The position numbers and the translations under genes are program-made. A model generated the notes under the pieces. The model was given only the letters and a program-made list of their open reading frames with translations, searched no databases and was not told where the DNA came from. Below are positions 53,537 through 62,000 of a stretch of 64,000 nucleotides of DNA, piece by piece. The stretch is from Alphaproteobacteria bacterium (GTDB lineage: Bacteria; Pseudomonadota; Alphaproteobacteria; Bin95): the NCBI GenBank assembly GCA_030833925.1, contig JAURGE010000007.1:1-64000 (forward strand), written 5' to 3'. Every line of letters begins with the position of its first letter. Position 1 is the first letter of the stretch.

Positions 53537-53606
53537 AACACTTCGAACATGGTAAGGCCCATTCGATGTCTGTGGTCTGTTTATAACTTATCCATAAAAG
53601 CACTTG

Positions 53607-54398
53607 TTACCTGAAGCCTCCGCCTCCATTCACATAGACCGTATCAGCCGTCATATAACTGCAAGCATCCGAACACATAAAAAGCACTAACTCGCCGATT
53701 TCGTCGGGCCGCCCAAGCCTTCCCATCGGCACGTCAGCAAGAGCCCGTTTCCGAGCTTCATCATTCCCACCGGCAGTGTCCTCAAAGGGGGTATCAATTG
53801 GACCAGGTGAGATGGAAAGAACACGGATACCTCGGTCGGCAAACTCTCGAGCGACACCCATTGTGAGTGTAACCACAGCGCCCTTTGATGCGGCGTAGGG
53901 AATTAGCCCGCCAGCCCCTCCTCGCCTGTGGGACATCGATGCGGCATTCACGATTACTCCTCTTCCCTGAGCAAGCATATGAGGCAGAACTTCCTGCATA
54001 CAATAAAATACACCGGTCGCATTTATCGCCATTGCACCCGTCCAAAGCTCATCGTCAATGTCCAAAAAGGATGCACGTCTTAGTGCTGCCCCTGCACAAT
54101 TGAATTGAAAATCCAAACCGCCAAATTCGTTTATGGCTTTAGCTATTGAGTCTTTTACCGACGCTCGGTCTGTAACGTCCGTCTTAATTGCGAGAGCATT
54201 ACTCCCTAATTTTCGAACTGCATCCGCTGTATCTTCCGCCCCAATTAAATTCACATCGGTGGCAACGACATTAGCACCTTCGCGAGCAAAAATGAGCGCA
54301 GTCTCTCGACCGATCCCACTTGCAGCTCCTGTTATTATTATTGTTTTATCGACGAACTCATCAGGTGACCTGGGCATTTTTACCGTCCTGACATTCAA
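53607..54398 (-). CDS. SDR-family oxidoreductase
   Basis: This 263-residue classical short-chain dehydrogenase has ITGAASGIGRETALIFAREG (NAD site), NCAGAALRRA in place of NNAG, the catalytic YAASKGAVVTL with upstream Ser in VNAASMSHRR, and the C-terminal SYMTADTVYVNGGG. It resembles FabG-like or 3-alpha-hydroxysteroid-type members. It lies 36 bases downstream of the UbiD-like gene on the same strand, and the two probably form an operon. Substrate unknown. Convergent with phnF (70-base gap). Confidence 0.88.
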   Translation of the reverse strand: MNVRTVKMPRSPDEFVDKTIIITGAASGIGRETALIFAREGANVVATDVNLIGAEDTADAVRKLGSNALAIKTDVTDRASVKDSIAKAINEFGGLDFQFNCAGAALRRASFLDIDDELWTGAMAINATGVFYCMQEVLPHMLAQGRGVIVNAASMSHRRGGAGGLIPYAASKGAVVTLTMGVAREFADRGIRVLSISPGPIDTPFEDTAGGNDEARKRALADVPMGRLGRPDEIGELVLFMCSDACSYMTADTVYVNGGGGFR

Positions 54399-54434
54399 GG
54401 TCGCTGTTTAAAATCTCTGGAGACAGCCCCTGCA

Positions 54435-55832
54435 TCAGCCATCTTCTTGAAGTTGTTCATGATCAGCCGAAGCAGGTCCCGCAATCCGTTGATCAGTAGC
54501 TGGGTCATCTTCGCCTGGCACGTGTACAACTACATAATCCAAGCCCTCGCGTTTAACTGGCATAGTTGCATCCAGACCCATTTTGTCGGAGATGCCATCC
54601 TGTGCTGAAGGATCGAGCTTTGAACCCAGACTTGATTTTAGGATCACTAAGTCCTTTGATGCCTGAAAGCGTGTTGCAACAGCCCATTCGACTGCCGTTG
54701 GGTCATGCACATCCACATCTTCATCAACCACAACGACCTGTTTGATATCAGCATGGGCGCTAAACGCCCCAGCAATCACATTCTTTGCCTCCCCCTCATG
54801 CCGCTTTTTGATCTGCACAAAAAGATGGTACCGACACACGCCGCCAAGAGAGAGATGAACATCAATCACGTTGGGAAAACTTCGCTGGAGCAAAGCCACA
54901 ATAGTGGCTTCCCGCGGTATTGCCCCCAAAAGGAGATGCTCCATACCTGCAGACACAATTGTATGAAACATCGGCTTTGAGCGAGTAGTTATAGCATCGA
55001 CTTCAATAACCTCACGATCACCGGCCGGACCGTAATACTGAGGAAACTCAGCAAATGGCCCCTCTGATTCCCTCACTTTTGGCAAAAGCCGTCCTTCTAT
55101 GACGACTTCGGCATCCGCCGGGACCCGAACTTCGTTTGAAACACACTTAACGACGCGTAAAGGATGTCCGTGAAGAGCACCTGCAATTTCTAACTCATCG
55201 AAATCGATTGGCACAATCGCCTGAGAGGCCAGCAAGGTAGCAGGATCAACACCGATGGCGACCGCAACCTCCAGAACGTCCCCCTGGTTCTCAGCAGCTT
55301 GATAGAAGTTGTGAAGGTGGCGGGGGAGCATAAGAATGCCCATTCGATCTTTAGTGGAGATTTGAAGTCTGTTGATTGAAACGTTTTGGATTCCAGTTCT
55401 CGGATTGCGGGCAATTACAAGACCAGCTGATATATAAGGACCGCTATCGTGCTCATTGTGGAGAGGTATAGGAAGATCACGAAGAAGGTCGGGATCCCTT
55501 ATAATGGTTTGCTGAACTGGAGCATTTGATATCTCTTCTGACTTTATAGGTGCATCCACAGCTTGGCGGAAGGCGCTGAGGACCTCGCCCGGCTCAACAC
55601 CAAGCGCCTCCGCCACCCAGCTCCTTTGCGCTAATAAATTAGCTATTACCGGCACCGATGGTGCATTAGCGCCACCCCGTTTTGGGGACGGAAATAAAAC
55701 TGCCTTCGAACCATCTTGACGCTTTGCGACTGCTGCCACCTCGAAATCAAGATCAACCCCTGACTCAGCAAGCATTAAACGATCAGTTTCCGCAAGATGA
55801 CGGAGCCAGCTCCGCAATGTCCGATACGCCAT
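54435..55832 (-). CDS. UbiD-family (de)carboxylase
   Basis: UbiD enzymes reversibly decarboxylate alpha,beta-unsaturated or aromatic acids using prenylated FMN made by UbiX. The 465-residue protein shows SWLRHLAETDRLM, PLHNEHDSGPYISAGLVIARN (in parts), the RESEGPFAEFPQYYGPAGDRE region (in parts) and HTIVSAGMEHLLLGAIPREA (in parts). ATG 55832 has GGGAG with 6-base spacing; upstream in-frame codons to 55880 are rejected. Its length matches the family. No ubiX is next to it, and the SDR downstream suggests a catabolic use rather than ubiquinone synthesis (inference). Confidence 0.9.
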   Translation of the reverse strand: MAYRTLRSWLRHLAETDRLMLAESGVDLDFEVAAVAKRQDGSKAVLFPSPKRGGANAPSVPVIANLLAQRSWVAEALGVEPGEVLSAFRQAVDAPIKSEEISNAPVQQTIIRDPDLLRDLPIPLHNEHDSGPYISAGLVIARNPRTGIQNVSINRLQISTKDRMGILMLPRHLHNFYQAAENQGDVLEVAVAIGVDPATLLASQAIVPIDFDELEIAGALHGHPLRVVKCVSNEVRVPADAEVVIEGRLLPKVRESEGPFAEFPQYYGPAGDREVIEVDAITTRSKPMFHTIVSAGMEHLLLGAIPREATIVALLQRSFPNVIDVHLSLGGVCRYHLFVQIKKRHEGEAKNVIAGAFSAHADIKQVVVVDEDVDVHDPTAVEWAVATRFQASKDLVILKSSLGSKLDPSAQDGISDKMGLDATMPVKREGLDYVVVHVPGEDDPATDQRIAGPASADHEQLQEDG

Positions 55833-55923
55833 GTCACACTCCCAGGTGCTTAAGCCAAGAACTAAGTTGCCGGCCAGCATTGAGCCGTCTCGATGTCAGG
55901 ATCGCAAGAGCCAAGGACACAAA

Positions 55924-56304
55924 ATGCCAATTTTGTATAAACAAAATATTGGATTTAAGAGCGCTATAACCCGTGGGTTACGAAGGCGCTGCCCTTGTTG
56001 CGGAGAGGGAAACGCCTTTCGCGGTTACCTCCGACCGGTAGAAATGTGTGCTGTATGCAATACACAACTAGGAAGTATTCGAGCCGATGATTTTCCTCCT
56101 TATTTAACCATATTTTTGGTAGGGCACATTGTTGTCCCTCTCGCATTAATTGCGGAGCAAAACTGGTCTTGGTCTATCCAGCTTCACATGTGGATTTGGT
56201 TACCACTTACCCTGGCGCTCCTTCTGGTCATCCTGCCATTTATGAAAGGTGCTGCAATTGGGTTAATGTGGCGGCTGGGTCTAAAAGGTGATGAACAACA
56301 TTGA
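55924..56304 (+). CDS. DUF983 membrane protein
   Basis: The 126-residue protein matches DUF983: [26 protein letters not shown] (a CxxC...CxxC zinc ribbon) and [18 protein letters not shown], followed by two membrane helices. Members are small alphaproteobacterial inner-membrane proteins of unknown function. ATG 55924 has an AAGGA ribosome site. The open frame runs further upstream to 55831, but this overlaps the divergent UbiD start and does not match the family. Its stop overlaps the next gene (TTGA). Confidence 0.85.
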   Translation: MPILYKQNIGFKSAITRGLRRRCPCCGEGNAFRGYLRPVEMCAVCNTQLGSIRADDFPPYLTIFLVGHIVVPLALIAEQNWSWSIQLHMWIWLPLTLALLLVILPFMKGAAIGLMWRLGLKGDEQH

Positions 56305-56753
56305 ATGAAAAAATTCCATTCTGGCAGAACAAAAGCCTGCAGGAGATGAGCAGAGAGGAGTGGGAATCTCTTTGCGATGGCTGTGGCAAATGCTGCCTTT
56401 TAAAGGTGGAGTATGTAGATACAGGAGAAATTCTTCCTACTTCTGTCGCTTGCAAGTTGCTAGATTTAAACAGCTGCCGCTGTCAAAACTACTCAAATCG
56501 CAAGCGATTTGTTCCTGATTGCATAGACCTCCGAGAAAAAAATCTGTCGTCCTTACCCTGGCTACCACAAACCTGTGCTTATCGGCTCATAGACGAAGGA
56601 AAAGATCTACAATGGTGGCATCCACTAGTTTCAGGATCTTCAAAAACTGTCCATGAAGCTGGTATATCTGTTCGCCATAAGGTCATTTCTGAAGATGACC
56701 TCGATGATTTAGATGAAGACCTGCCAAATTATGTCGTTGACTGGACCTTATGA
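56301..56753 (+). CDS. YcgN/UPF0260-family cysteine cluster protein
   Basis: The 150-residue protein belongs to the YcgN (UPF0260) family. It has [35 protein letters not shown] (in parts) and [22 protein letters not shown] (in parts), with eight or so conserved Cys likely to hold a metal or Fe-S cluster. Function is unknown. The start is TTG 56301, overlapping the DUF983 stop. Its last 23 bases overlap the next gene. Cotranscribed with DUF983 and the YgjP-like gene. Confidence 0.9.
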   Translation: MNEKIPFWQNKSLQEMSREEWESLCDGCGKCCLLKVEYVDTGEILPTSVACKLLDLNSCRCQNYSNRKRFVPDCIDLREKNLSSLPWLPQTCAYRLIDEGKDLQWWHPLVSGSSKTVHEAGISVRHKVISEDDLDDLDEDLPNYVVDWTL

Positions 56754-57438
56754 GCATCTGCCACTTGCAAACGGTGACATAGCACCAGTCCATATTCGCG
56801 TTGACGGCCGGGCAAAACGTATTTCGTTAAAGGTCGAAAAAATCGGCGGCCTCGTTACTTTAACGGCGCCAAGCGAGGCTAAATTACCAGAAGCACGTCG
56901 CTTCATGAGTAAGCGCACGCGTTGGATTGCAGAACGGCGAGCTGAAGCTCATGAAATTACGCCTTTTGAACCAGGGTCGGTTGTCCCATTCCTCGGTAGA
57001 ATGCGCCGGATCGTTCAAGACAAGAGTGCCAAAGACCCTTTGGTAGTCTTTGGAGACCAGATACTCGTTGGGGGACCAGGCTCCTCTGTGAAATCTGCCA
57101 TATATCGGTTCTTTAAGGCTGAAGCTCTAAGGCGCTTAATTGCATCAACAAGCAAATATGCAGCCAAGTCAGGCGTAACAGTAAAACGCGTTTCTATCCG
57201 TGATGCAAAAACTCGCTGGGGAAGCTGCTCAGCCGACGGGCGTCTTTCCTTCTCTTGGCGCCTAGTAATGGCTCCAGAACACGTGCTGGATTATGTCGCT
57301 GCTCACGAAGTCGCTCATCTTCAACACATGAACCATAGCCCTGAATACTGGACCCACCTGGCAGGATTGTTTCCTGAATTTAAGGTTGCCGAGAGTTGGC
57401 TGAAGGAAAACGGCCCTAGCCTTAGAAGCTACGGTTAA
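56731..57438 (+). CDS. YgjP-like (DUF45) zinc metallopeptidase
   Basis: This 235-residue M48-like metallopeptidase of the YgjP/WLM group has the zinc motif [12 protein letters not shown], the preceding [22 protein letters not shown] (in parts) and a C-terminal [13 protein letters not shown]. Members are small cytoplasmic metal-dependent proteases of unknown substrate. The start is ATG 56731 (an earlier ATG at 56713 also fits the frame), within the end of the YcgN gene. It closes the three-gene overlapping plus-strand operon. Confidence 0.87.
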   Translation: MSLTGPYEHLPLANGDIAPVHIRVDGRAKRISLKVEKIGGLVTLTAPSEAKLPEARRFMSKRTRWIAERRAEAHEITPFEPGSVVPFLGRMRRIVQDKSAKDPLVVFGDQILVGGPGSSVKSAIYRFFKAEALRRLIASTSKYAAKSGVTVKRVSIRDAKTRWGSCSADGRLSFSWRLVMAPEHVLDYVAAHEVAHLQHMNHSPEYWTHLAGLFPEFKVAESWLKENGPSLRSYG

Positions 57439-57461
57439 AGTGCCGTTTAGAAAGGACCTTC

Positions 57462-58541
57462 ATGAAAAAGCATATTGTAATCGCTGGAGCCCTGGGCACA
57501 GTTGGAAGAGCAGCACTTGAACATTTTGACAAGCTAGATGATTGGGAAGTAACCGCGCTTTCCCGCCGACCTCCCGATTTTGAAAATCGGGCTAATTGGA
57601 TATCCGTAGATCTTCAAGATCCAATCGATTGCCATTCAAAACTTGTTGGGCTCAAAGGCATTACACATATTGCCTATGCTGCTGTTTATGAAATGCCAGA
57701 AGTAGCCCGTGGCTGGCTAACCCAGGAGCATGCTGACGTAAATCTGTCCATGCTTCAGAACCTGTTTCGGCCGTTATTTGAAGCTTCACCAGACATACGC
57801 CACATTTCCATTCTACAAGGAACCAAGGCCTACGGGGGTCACCTTGGCCCATTTAAGCAGCCCGCCAAAGAAAATGACCCCCGTTATATGCCTCCCAACT
57901 TCTATTACTTACAAACGGATTGGCTTGCAGAAGAACGAATTAAAACGGGTGCTAAGTGGCGTTGGACTGTCCTGCGCCCTCAGATTGTTTGCGGACTTGC
58001 TATTGGGAGTCCAATGAACGTTATTGCTGGCCTAGGTGTATTTGCAGCGATTTCCAGAGAATACGGCATGCCTCTTCGCTTTCCAGGTGGAGATGCAAGG
58101 ATCGGTGAGGCAACTGATGCTCGGATTATCGCAAAGGCTATCGAGTGGGCCGCTTCAGATCATCGAGCAGCCGACCAGGTCTTCAACATAACAAATGGTG
58201 ATGTTTATCAATGGGAGGTTATTTGGCCCCACATAGCGAAGCTGTTCGATATGGAAGTGGGCGTTCGTCACCCAATATCCCTAGCGCGAACAATGCCTGC
58301 CAATGCACATTTATGGCCAAAAATTGCAAAAAAGCATGGCCTTGCTCAGTACACTTATGAACAAATGGTCCCGAGTTGGGGATTTATCGACTTTGTTCTA
58401 GGGCACGGCCAGCGCCCCAATCCACATCATATGAGCACAATCAAAGCCCGAAAAGCAGGTTTTCATGAATGCATCGACACTGAGGAGATGTTTGTAGAGC
58501 TGATCCAAGAGATGCAGGCTCGAAAATATTTACCTTACTAA
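57462..58541 (+). CDS. PRISE-type (progesterone 5-beta-reductase / iridoid synthase-like) SDR
   Basis: This 359-residue extended SDR has the NAD(P) motif IAGALGTVGRAALEHF, RPPDF, YYLQTDWLAEERIK, and VLRPQIVCGLAIGSPMNVIAG (in part), as in the PRISE family of enone reductases. The YxxxK is embedded in the atypical YYLQTDWL-like region as in plant 5-beta-reductases. It would reduce activated C=C bonds. ATG 57462 has AAGGA at about 57451. It lies 23 bases after the YgjP-like gene, possibly in the same transcript. The substrate is unknown. Confidence 0.83.
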   Translation: MKKHIVIAGALGTVGRAALEHFDKLDDWEVTALSRRPPDFENRANWISVDLQDPIDCHSKLVGLKGITHIAYAAVYEMPEVARGWLTQEHADVNLSMLQNLFRPLFEASPDIRHISILQGTKAYGGHLGPFKQPAKENDPRYMPPNFYYLQTDWLAEERIKTGAKWRWTVLRPQIVCGLAIGSPMNVIAGLGVFAAISREYGMPLRFPGGDARIGEATDARIIAKAIEWAASDHRAADQVFNITNGDVYQWEVIWPHIAKLFDMEVGVRHPISLARTMPANAHLWPKIAKKHGLAQYTYEQMVPSWGFIDFVLGHGQRPNPHHMSTIKARKAGFHECIDTEEMFVELIQEMQARKYLPY

Positions 58542-58608
58542 AATTAATGTAATTTTTTAATTTTTTTTTATATCTTACTGTCAAACAAAAGAATATTTAC
58601 CTCTTTTT

Positions 58609-59277
58609 CTATTGATGCAAAATAGCAACACGGTCAATTGTCGGTTGCCTTAAACGGTTTTTTGTTGCTGCAAAGGCTATTGCATCAAGTTGAGCAAGAC
58701 GTTTCGCTTCCTCGATCGCTTCGATGAACACATCACCTTCTGTGACATGATCAAGATAACCAGCACTTACTGCTTCATCAGGGTTATATAATTTTGCCAT
58801 TATCGTGGCTGCTTGAAGTTCTGAAGGACTTAAACGGTCGCGGGCAAATTCAAGCCCTATTTGAGGAAGCGGCAAGCCAATCGCAGTTTCATTTAAGCCG
58901 ATTTTGAAATCACCTCGCCTGCCAATCCTTAGATCTCCAGCCATAAGAAGGATTGCCCCAGCTGCTACAGCGTGACCAGTGCAAGCCCAAACAATAGGTT
59001 GAGGTGATAAATACAGCCGCTTCATCAACTCAGTCCCGAGAGCACGCATCCGATCTCGCTCAGCATTATCGTCACCGCGAATTATTCGAAGATCATACCC
59101 CCCACACAAAACACCTGGCCTTCCAGTAAGAACAATCGCTTTTGCATCGACCGCCGCGATATCCAAAGCAGCACCAATAGCATTAGACATAGCCGGAGAC
59201 AGCGCATTAGCCTTGCCATCGTCCATATGAATAACGGCTATATCATCCCTAATTTCAAAGGTTACGATATCAGGCAT
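58609..59277 (-). CDS. Enoyl-CoA hydratase/isomerase-family protein
   Basis: The 222-residue crotonase-fold protein has DIAVIHMDDGKANALSPAM, LTGRPGVLCGGYDLRII (oxyanion loop), HAVAAGAILLMAGDLRIG and LPLPQIGLEFARDRL. It is shorter than typical enoyl-CoA hydratase (about 255), ending soon after the C-terminal helical region begins, and it matches the small bacterial crotonase group. Catalytic Glu positions are not obvious. ATG 59277 has a GGGGGG ribosome site. Convergent with the PRISE gene across an AT-rich gap. Function uncertain. Confidence 0.82.
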   Translation of the reverse strand: MPDIVTFEIRDDIAVIHMDDGKANALSPAMSNAIGAALDIAAVDAKAIVLTGRPGVLCGGYDLRIIRGDDNAERDRMRALGTELMKRLYLSPQPIVWACTGHAVAAGAILLMAGDLRIGRRGDFKIGLNETAIGLPLPQIGLEFARDRLSPSELQAATIMAKLYNPDEAVSAGYLDHVTEGDVFIEAIEEAKRLAQLDAIAFAATKNRLRQPTIDRVAILHQ

Positions 59278-59474
59278 TAATCCCCCCAATTTTGCTCATA
59301 AATTAACAATAATAAGACATCGTTCAAATTATCCTTTAACCAAGATAGCGAACCCAATTAGGAATCTAAATTTCAAAGAGGTGCCGATTTCTTCAAAATT
59401 GCGGTGTTATGCCCCTCTTTCGATCAATCAGCGGGTCTGATAGCTGAGCCTTCTCTAAGCGTGAGTTCTGTGTC

Positions 59475-60227
59475 CTGAACATCGATATTGAAACAGCTGC
59501 AGTCATCGCACTTGCATTCTTTCTGGGAAGCCTGGTTAAGGGCGTAGCGGGTATTGGATTGCCATTGGTGGCAATTCCAATCCTAACATTCGCTATGGAT
59601 GTTCGAGATGCTACGCCCATGATTGTGGGCCCCGCTATCGTTACAAACGTGTTTCAAATTATCGAAACCCGACGTGCACGCTTAAGATATATTGAAATTG
59701 CACCCATGATGGTTGGGCTTATCGTTGGAACTTTTTGTGGCGCTCTCATTGCCGTCTCAGTTGATCCAAATGTGATGGTTGGAATTCTGGGATTTGTTAT
59801 TCTGGCCTTCGTAGCTTTCAGTTTCTCTGGTTTTATGCCTTCGGTCCCACAAAACGGACGAGGCACAATGGGTCTCGCGGCTGGCACAGGCACTGGTTTA
59901 ATCGGCGGAATGACTGGGGTATTTGGGCCAGTCTTAGCCATTTACACCCTAGCATTGAAAATGCCGAAAGATGCGTTTGTCTGGGCAATGGGAGTACTGC
60001 TGCTTTTGGCATCTACTGGACTTGGCATTTCCTACGCCAGTCTAGGAGCCTTCCCACTATGGGTTTTAATAGCCTCATTCGGAGCAATGTTACCATCGTA
60101 TGCAGGCATTGTTGCAGGGACACGATTGCGAAAGATCGTCTCTGAACGGCTTTTCCGTAACGTTGTTCTTTGCATCCTCGGCATCATAGCCTTGAAGCAC
60201 GTGGCCAGCTCTTTTGGAATTATTTAA
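59475..60227 (+). CDS. TauE/SafE-family sulfite exporter-like membrane protein, probable CTG start
   Basis: This membrane protein would export sulfite, sulfoacetate or a similar anion. The conserved first helix NIDIETAAVIALAFFLGSLVKG continues through GVAGIGLPLVAIPIL (read in parts); the second repeat is at GTGTGLIGGMTGVFGPVLAIY (in parts). The in-frame TTG at 59559 would cut off this helix, while no ATG, GTG or TTG lies upstream before the TGA at 59445. A CTG at 59475 gives 250 residues, the family norm. A sequencing error or other rare start is the alternative. A TAXI-binding gene follows. Confidence 0.8.
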   Translation: MNIDIETAAVIALAFFLGSLVKGVAGIGLPLVAIPILTFAMDVRDATPMIVGPAIVTNVFQIIETRRARLRYIEIAPMMVGLIVGTFCGALIAVSVDPNVMVGILGFVILAFVAFSFSGFMPSVPQNGRGTMGLAAGTGTGLIGGMTGVFGPVLAIYTLALKMPKDAFVWAMGVLLLLASTGLGISYASLGAFPLWVLIASFGAMLPSYAGIVAGTRLRKIVSERLFRNVVLCILGIIALKHVASSFGII

Positions 60228-60272
60228 AAAATATCCGTGACGGAAACTTCACAAGATGCAATGATGATCGCA

Positions 60273-60290
60273 AGCGTTTTAATAAACGCT
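60273..60290 (+). promoter_or_regulatory. Hairpin in the TauE-TAXI gap
   Basis: AGCGTTT-TAAT-AAACGCT forms a perfect 7-bp stem with a 4-base loop between the TauE stop (60227) and the TAXI gene start (60369). It is not followed by a T-run, so it is more likely a weak attenuator, mRNA stabiliser or operator than an intrinsic terminator. The dyad is seen; its role is not known. Confidence 0.35.
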
Positions 60291-60368
60291 GGATTGTTTG
60301 AAATCTGTGCTCCGCTTCAGCTTCAAAAGAGGTGAGCGAGCGTGTGAAACTAAACCGGGAGGATATCC

Positions 60369-61535
60369 ATGAACCGCACTATCGCCGCTCTTGTAGCAGG
60401 CGTTTCGGTAGCAGCCTTTGCGAGCTCTGCCCTCGCAGATGGCCATGCACCTAAGCTACCCAAATCTAATGTTTGGACAGCATATGACCTTGGCTCGTCG
60501 GGTTACGCTGAGGCTGCTGGCGTAGCAAACGCATTTCAAAAGAAATACAAAGCTCGTGTTCGTATTATCCCATCAGGCACTTCTATTGGTCGTCTTCTGC
60601 CTTTGACAACCGGTAAGGCGCAATATGGTTTCCTAGCAAATGAAGCCTACTTTGCTGCCGAAGGCACCTATGACTTTGCTGTTCCTGAGTGGGGTCCACA
60701 GGATCTCCGCATCATCACCGGTCGCCTCGCCAATGTCGGCATGGCAACCGCCAAAGATGCAGGGATTAAGGAAATTTCCGACCTTAAAGGTAAGCGGGTT
60801 GGATATGTGAAAGGCAATCCTTCAGTCAACGTCAAAAATGATGCTTACCTTGCGTTTGGTGGCCTTACACGGGACGATGTGCAAGTTGTCTGGTTTGGCA
60901 GCTATGGCGCTATGAAGACTGCTGTCATCGCTGGTCAGCTTGATGCATTCGGTAGCGTGACCACCTCAGCAAACATGCGAGAAATCGAGGCAAGCCCACG
61001 CGGCCTCCATTGGCCTAACTTCTGGCCGGATAACAAGGAAGGCTGGAAAAAAGTTACTGACGTCGTCTCGTTTGCTGCTCCTGGCAAAGAAACAAAGGGC
61101 GCCGCTCTATCTGATGCAAACCCAGCATGGCTCGTTGGATATCGCTATCCGATGATTACAACCTATGCTCGGACATCAGCCGACGATGCCTACAACATGA
61201 TCAAGGCTCTTGATCAGGCGTTTGATGACTACTCAAAAACTACAGCTTCATCTTTCAACTGGGAGGTATCAAAGGCGGGGCGTCCACCTTATGACACTCC
61301 AGCTCATGACGGCGCTGTCCGTTACATGAAGGAAAAGGGCTACTGGCAGCCAGAAGATCAGGCTTGGCAAGACAAGCGCCTTGCTCGTCTGAATGCTGTT
61401 CTTGATGGCTGGGACAATGCACGTGCCGCTTTTGACGAAATGCGCGCTGAAAAAGCGAAGGAAAAGGTCAAAGTAGGCGATGACGCATGGGCAGCCTATT
61501 GGGAAGATTACATCGCTAAAAATCTGAAGCCGTAA
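60369..61535 (+). CDS. TAXI-family TRAP transporter solute-binding protein
   Basis: The 388-residue periplasmic protein has a Sec signal peptide (about 1-23; ASSALA then DGH). The body follows the TAXI (TRAP-associated extracytoplasmic immunogenic) pattern: SSGYAEAAGVANAFQKKYKA (in part), RIIPSGTSIGRLLPL, ITGRLANVGMATA, LKGKRVGYVKGNPSVN. The start ATG has GGGAGG upstream (60358-60363). It should deliver a carboxylate-type ligand to a TRAP permease, but none is adjacent; TauE and MFS genes flank it. A clear terminator follows at 61561-61590, consistent with a single abundant transcript. Confidence 0.9.
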   Translation: MNRTIAALVAGVSVAAFASSALADGHAPKLPKSNVWTAYDLGSSGYAEAAGVANAFQKKYKARVRIIPSGTSIGRLLPLTTGKAQYGFLANEAYFAAEGTYDFAVPEWGPQDLRIITGRLANVGMATAKDAGIKEISDLKGKRVGYVKGNPSVNVKNDAYLAFGGLTRDDVQVVWFGSYGAMKTAVIAGQLDAFGSVTTSANMREIEASPRGLHWPNFWPDNKEGWKKVTDVVSFAAPGKETKGAALSDANPAWLVGYRYPMITTYARTSADDAYNMIKALDQAFDDYSKTTASSFNWEVSKAGRPPYDTPAHDGAVRYMKEKGYWQPEDQAWQDKRLARLNAVLDGWDNARAAFDEMRAEKAKEKVKVGDDAWAAYWEDYIAKNLKP

Positions 61536-61560
61536 TCTTTAATTTAAGAATGCGTAAAGA

Positions 61561-61590
61561 AAGGGCCGTTCTTTAGGACGGCCCTTTTTT
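61561..61590 (+). terminator. Rho-independent terminator after the TAXI gene
   Basis: AAGGGCCGTTC-TTTA-GGACGGCCCTT forms an 11-bp stem (61561-61571 with 61576-61586, one G-T wobble) with a 4-base loop and a T-run (61585-61590). It is 26 bases after the TAXI stop and ends 20 bases before the cutA ATG, so it isolates the binding-protein transcript. Confidence 0.9.
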
Positions 61591-61609
61591 GCTTTCTTAC
61601 GAGACTGAG

Positions 61610-61933
61610 ATGTCTGAGACAGTGCTTGTATACGTAACCGCTTCAAATAGTGATGAAGCAAAGATGATTGCGGAAACTATTGTCTCCGAACGGCTTGCAG
61701 CCTGCGCAAATATACTGGGTGATGTTTCTTCGATCTTTTCCTGGAATGGCAACATTCAAAATGAGCAAGAAACCGCGGTTTTTCTTAAAACAACAGTTAC
61801 TCAAATACCTGCTCTATCAAAGCGCATATGTGAACTACACTCTTATGACCAACCATGCGTGATTGCCCTTCCAATCATTGGAGGCAGTCGAGATTTTTTG
61901 GACTGGATCAAGTCCGAAACAACTAACAATTAA
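61610..61933 (+). CDS. cutA: Divalent cation tolerance protein CutA
   Basis: This 107-residue trimeric CutA1 protein has VLVYVTASNSDEAKMIAETI (in part), VSERLAACANIL and SIFSWNGNIQNEQETAVFLK (in part), with IALPIIGGSRDFLDWI at the C-terminus. It is implicated in copper and divalent metal tolerance, though its mechanism is unsettled. ATG 61610 is preferred; the upstream in-frame TTG at 61589 lies next to the terminator. Length normal. Its own promoter must lie in the short gap or within the terminator. Confidence 0.93.
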   Translation: MSETVLVYVTASNSDEAKMIAETIVSERLAACANILGDVSSIFSWNGNIQNEQETAVFLKTTVTQIPALSKRICELHSYDQPCVIALPIIGGSRDFLDWIKSETTNN

Positions 61934-62000
61934 ATACTCTCGACCAGGGCAAGATAAAAAGCGTATTGTTCGCGTCACTTACTAGATAAGGCTCCAGATA

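Noticed and set aside
61589-61609. TTG start adding 7 residues to CutA
   Set aside because: It overlaps the edge of the terminator T-run, and the family starts at ATG 61610.
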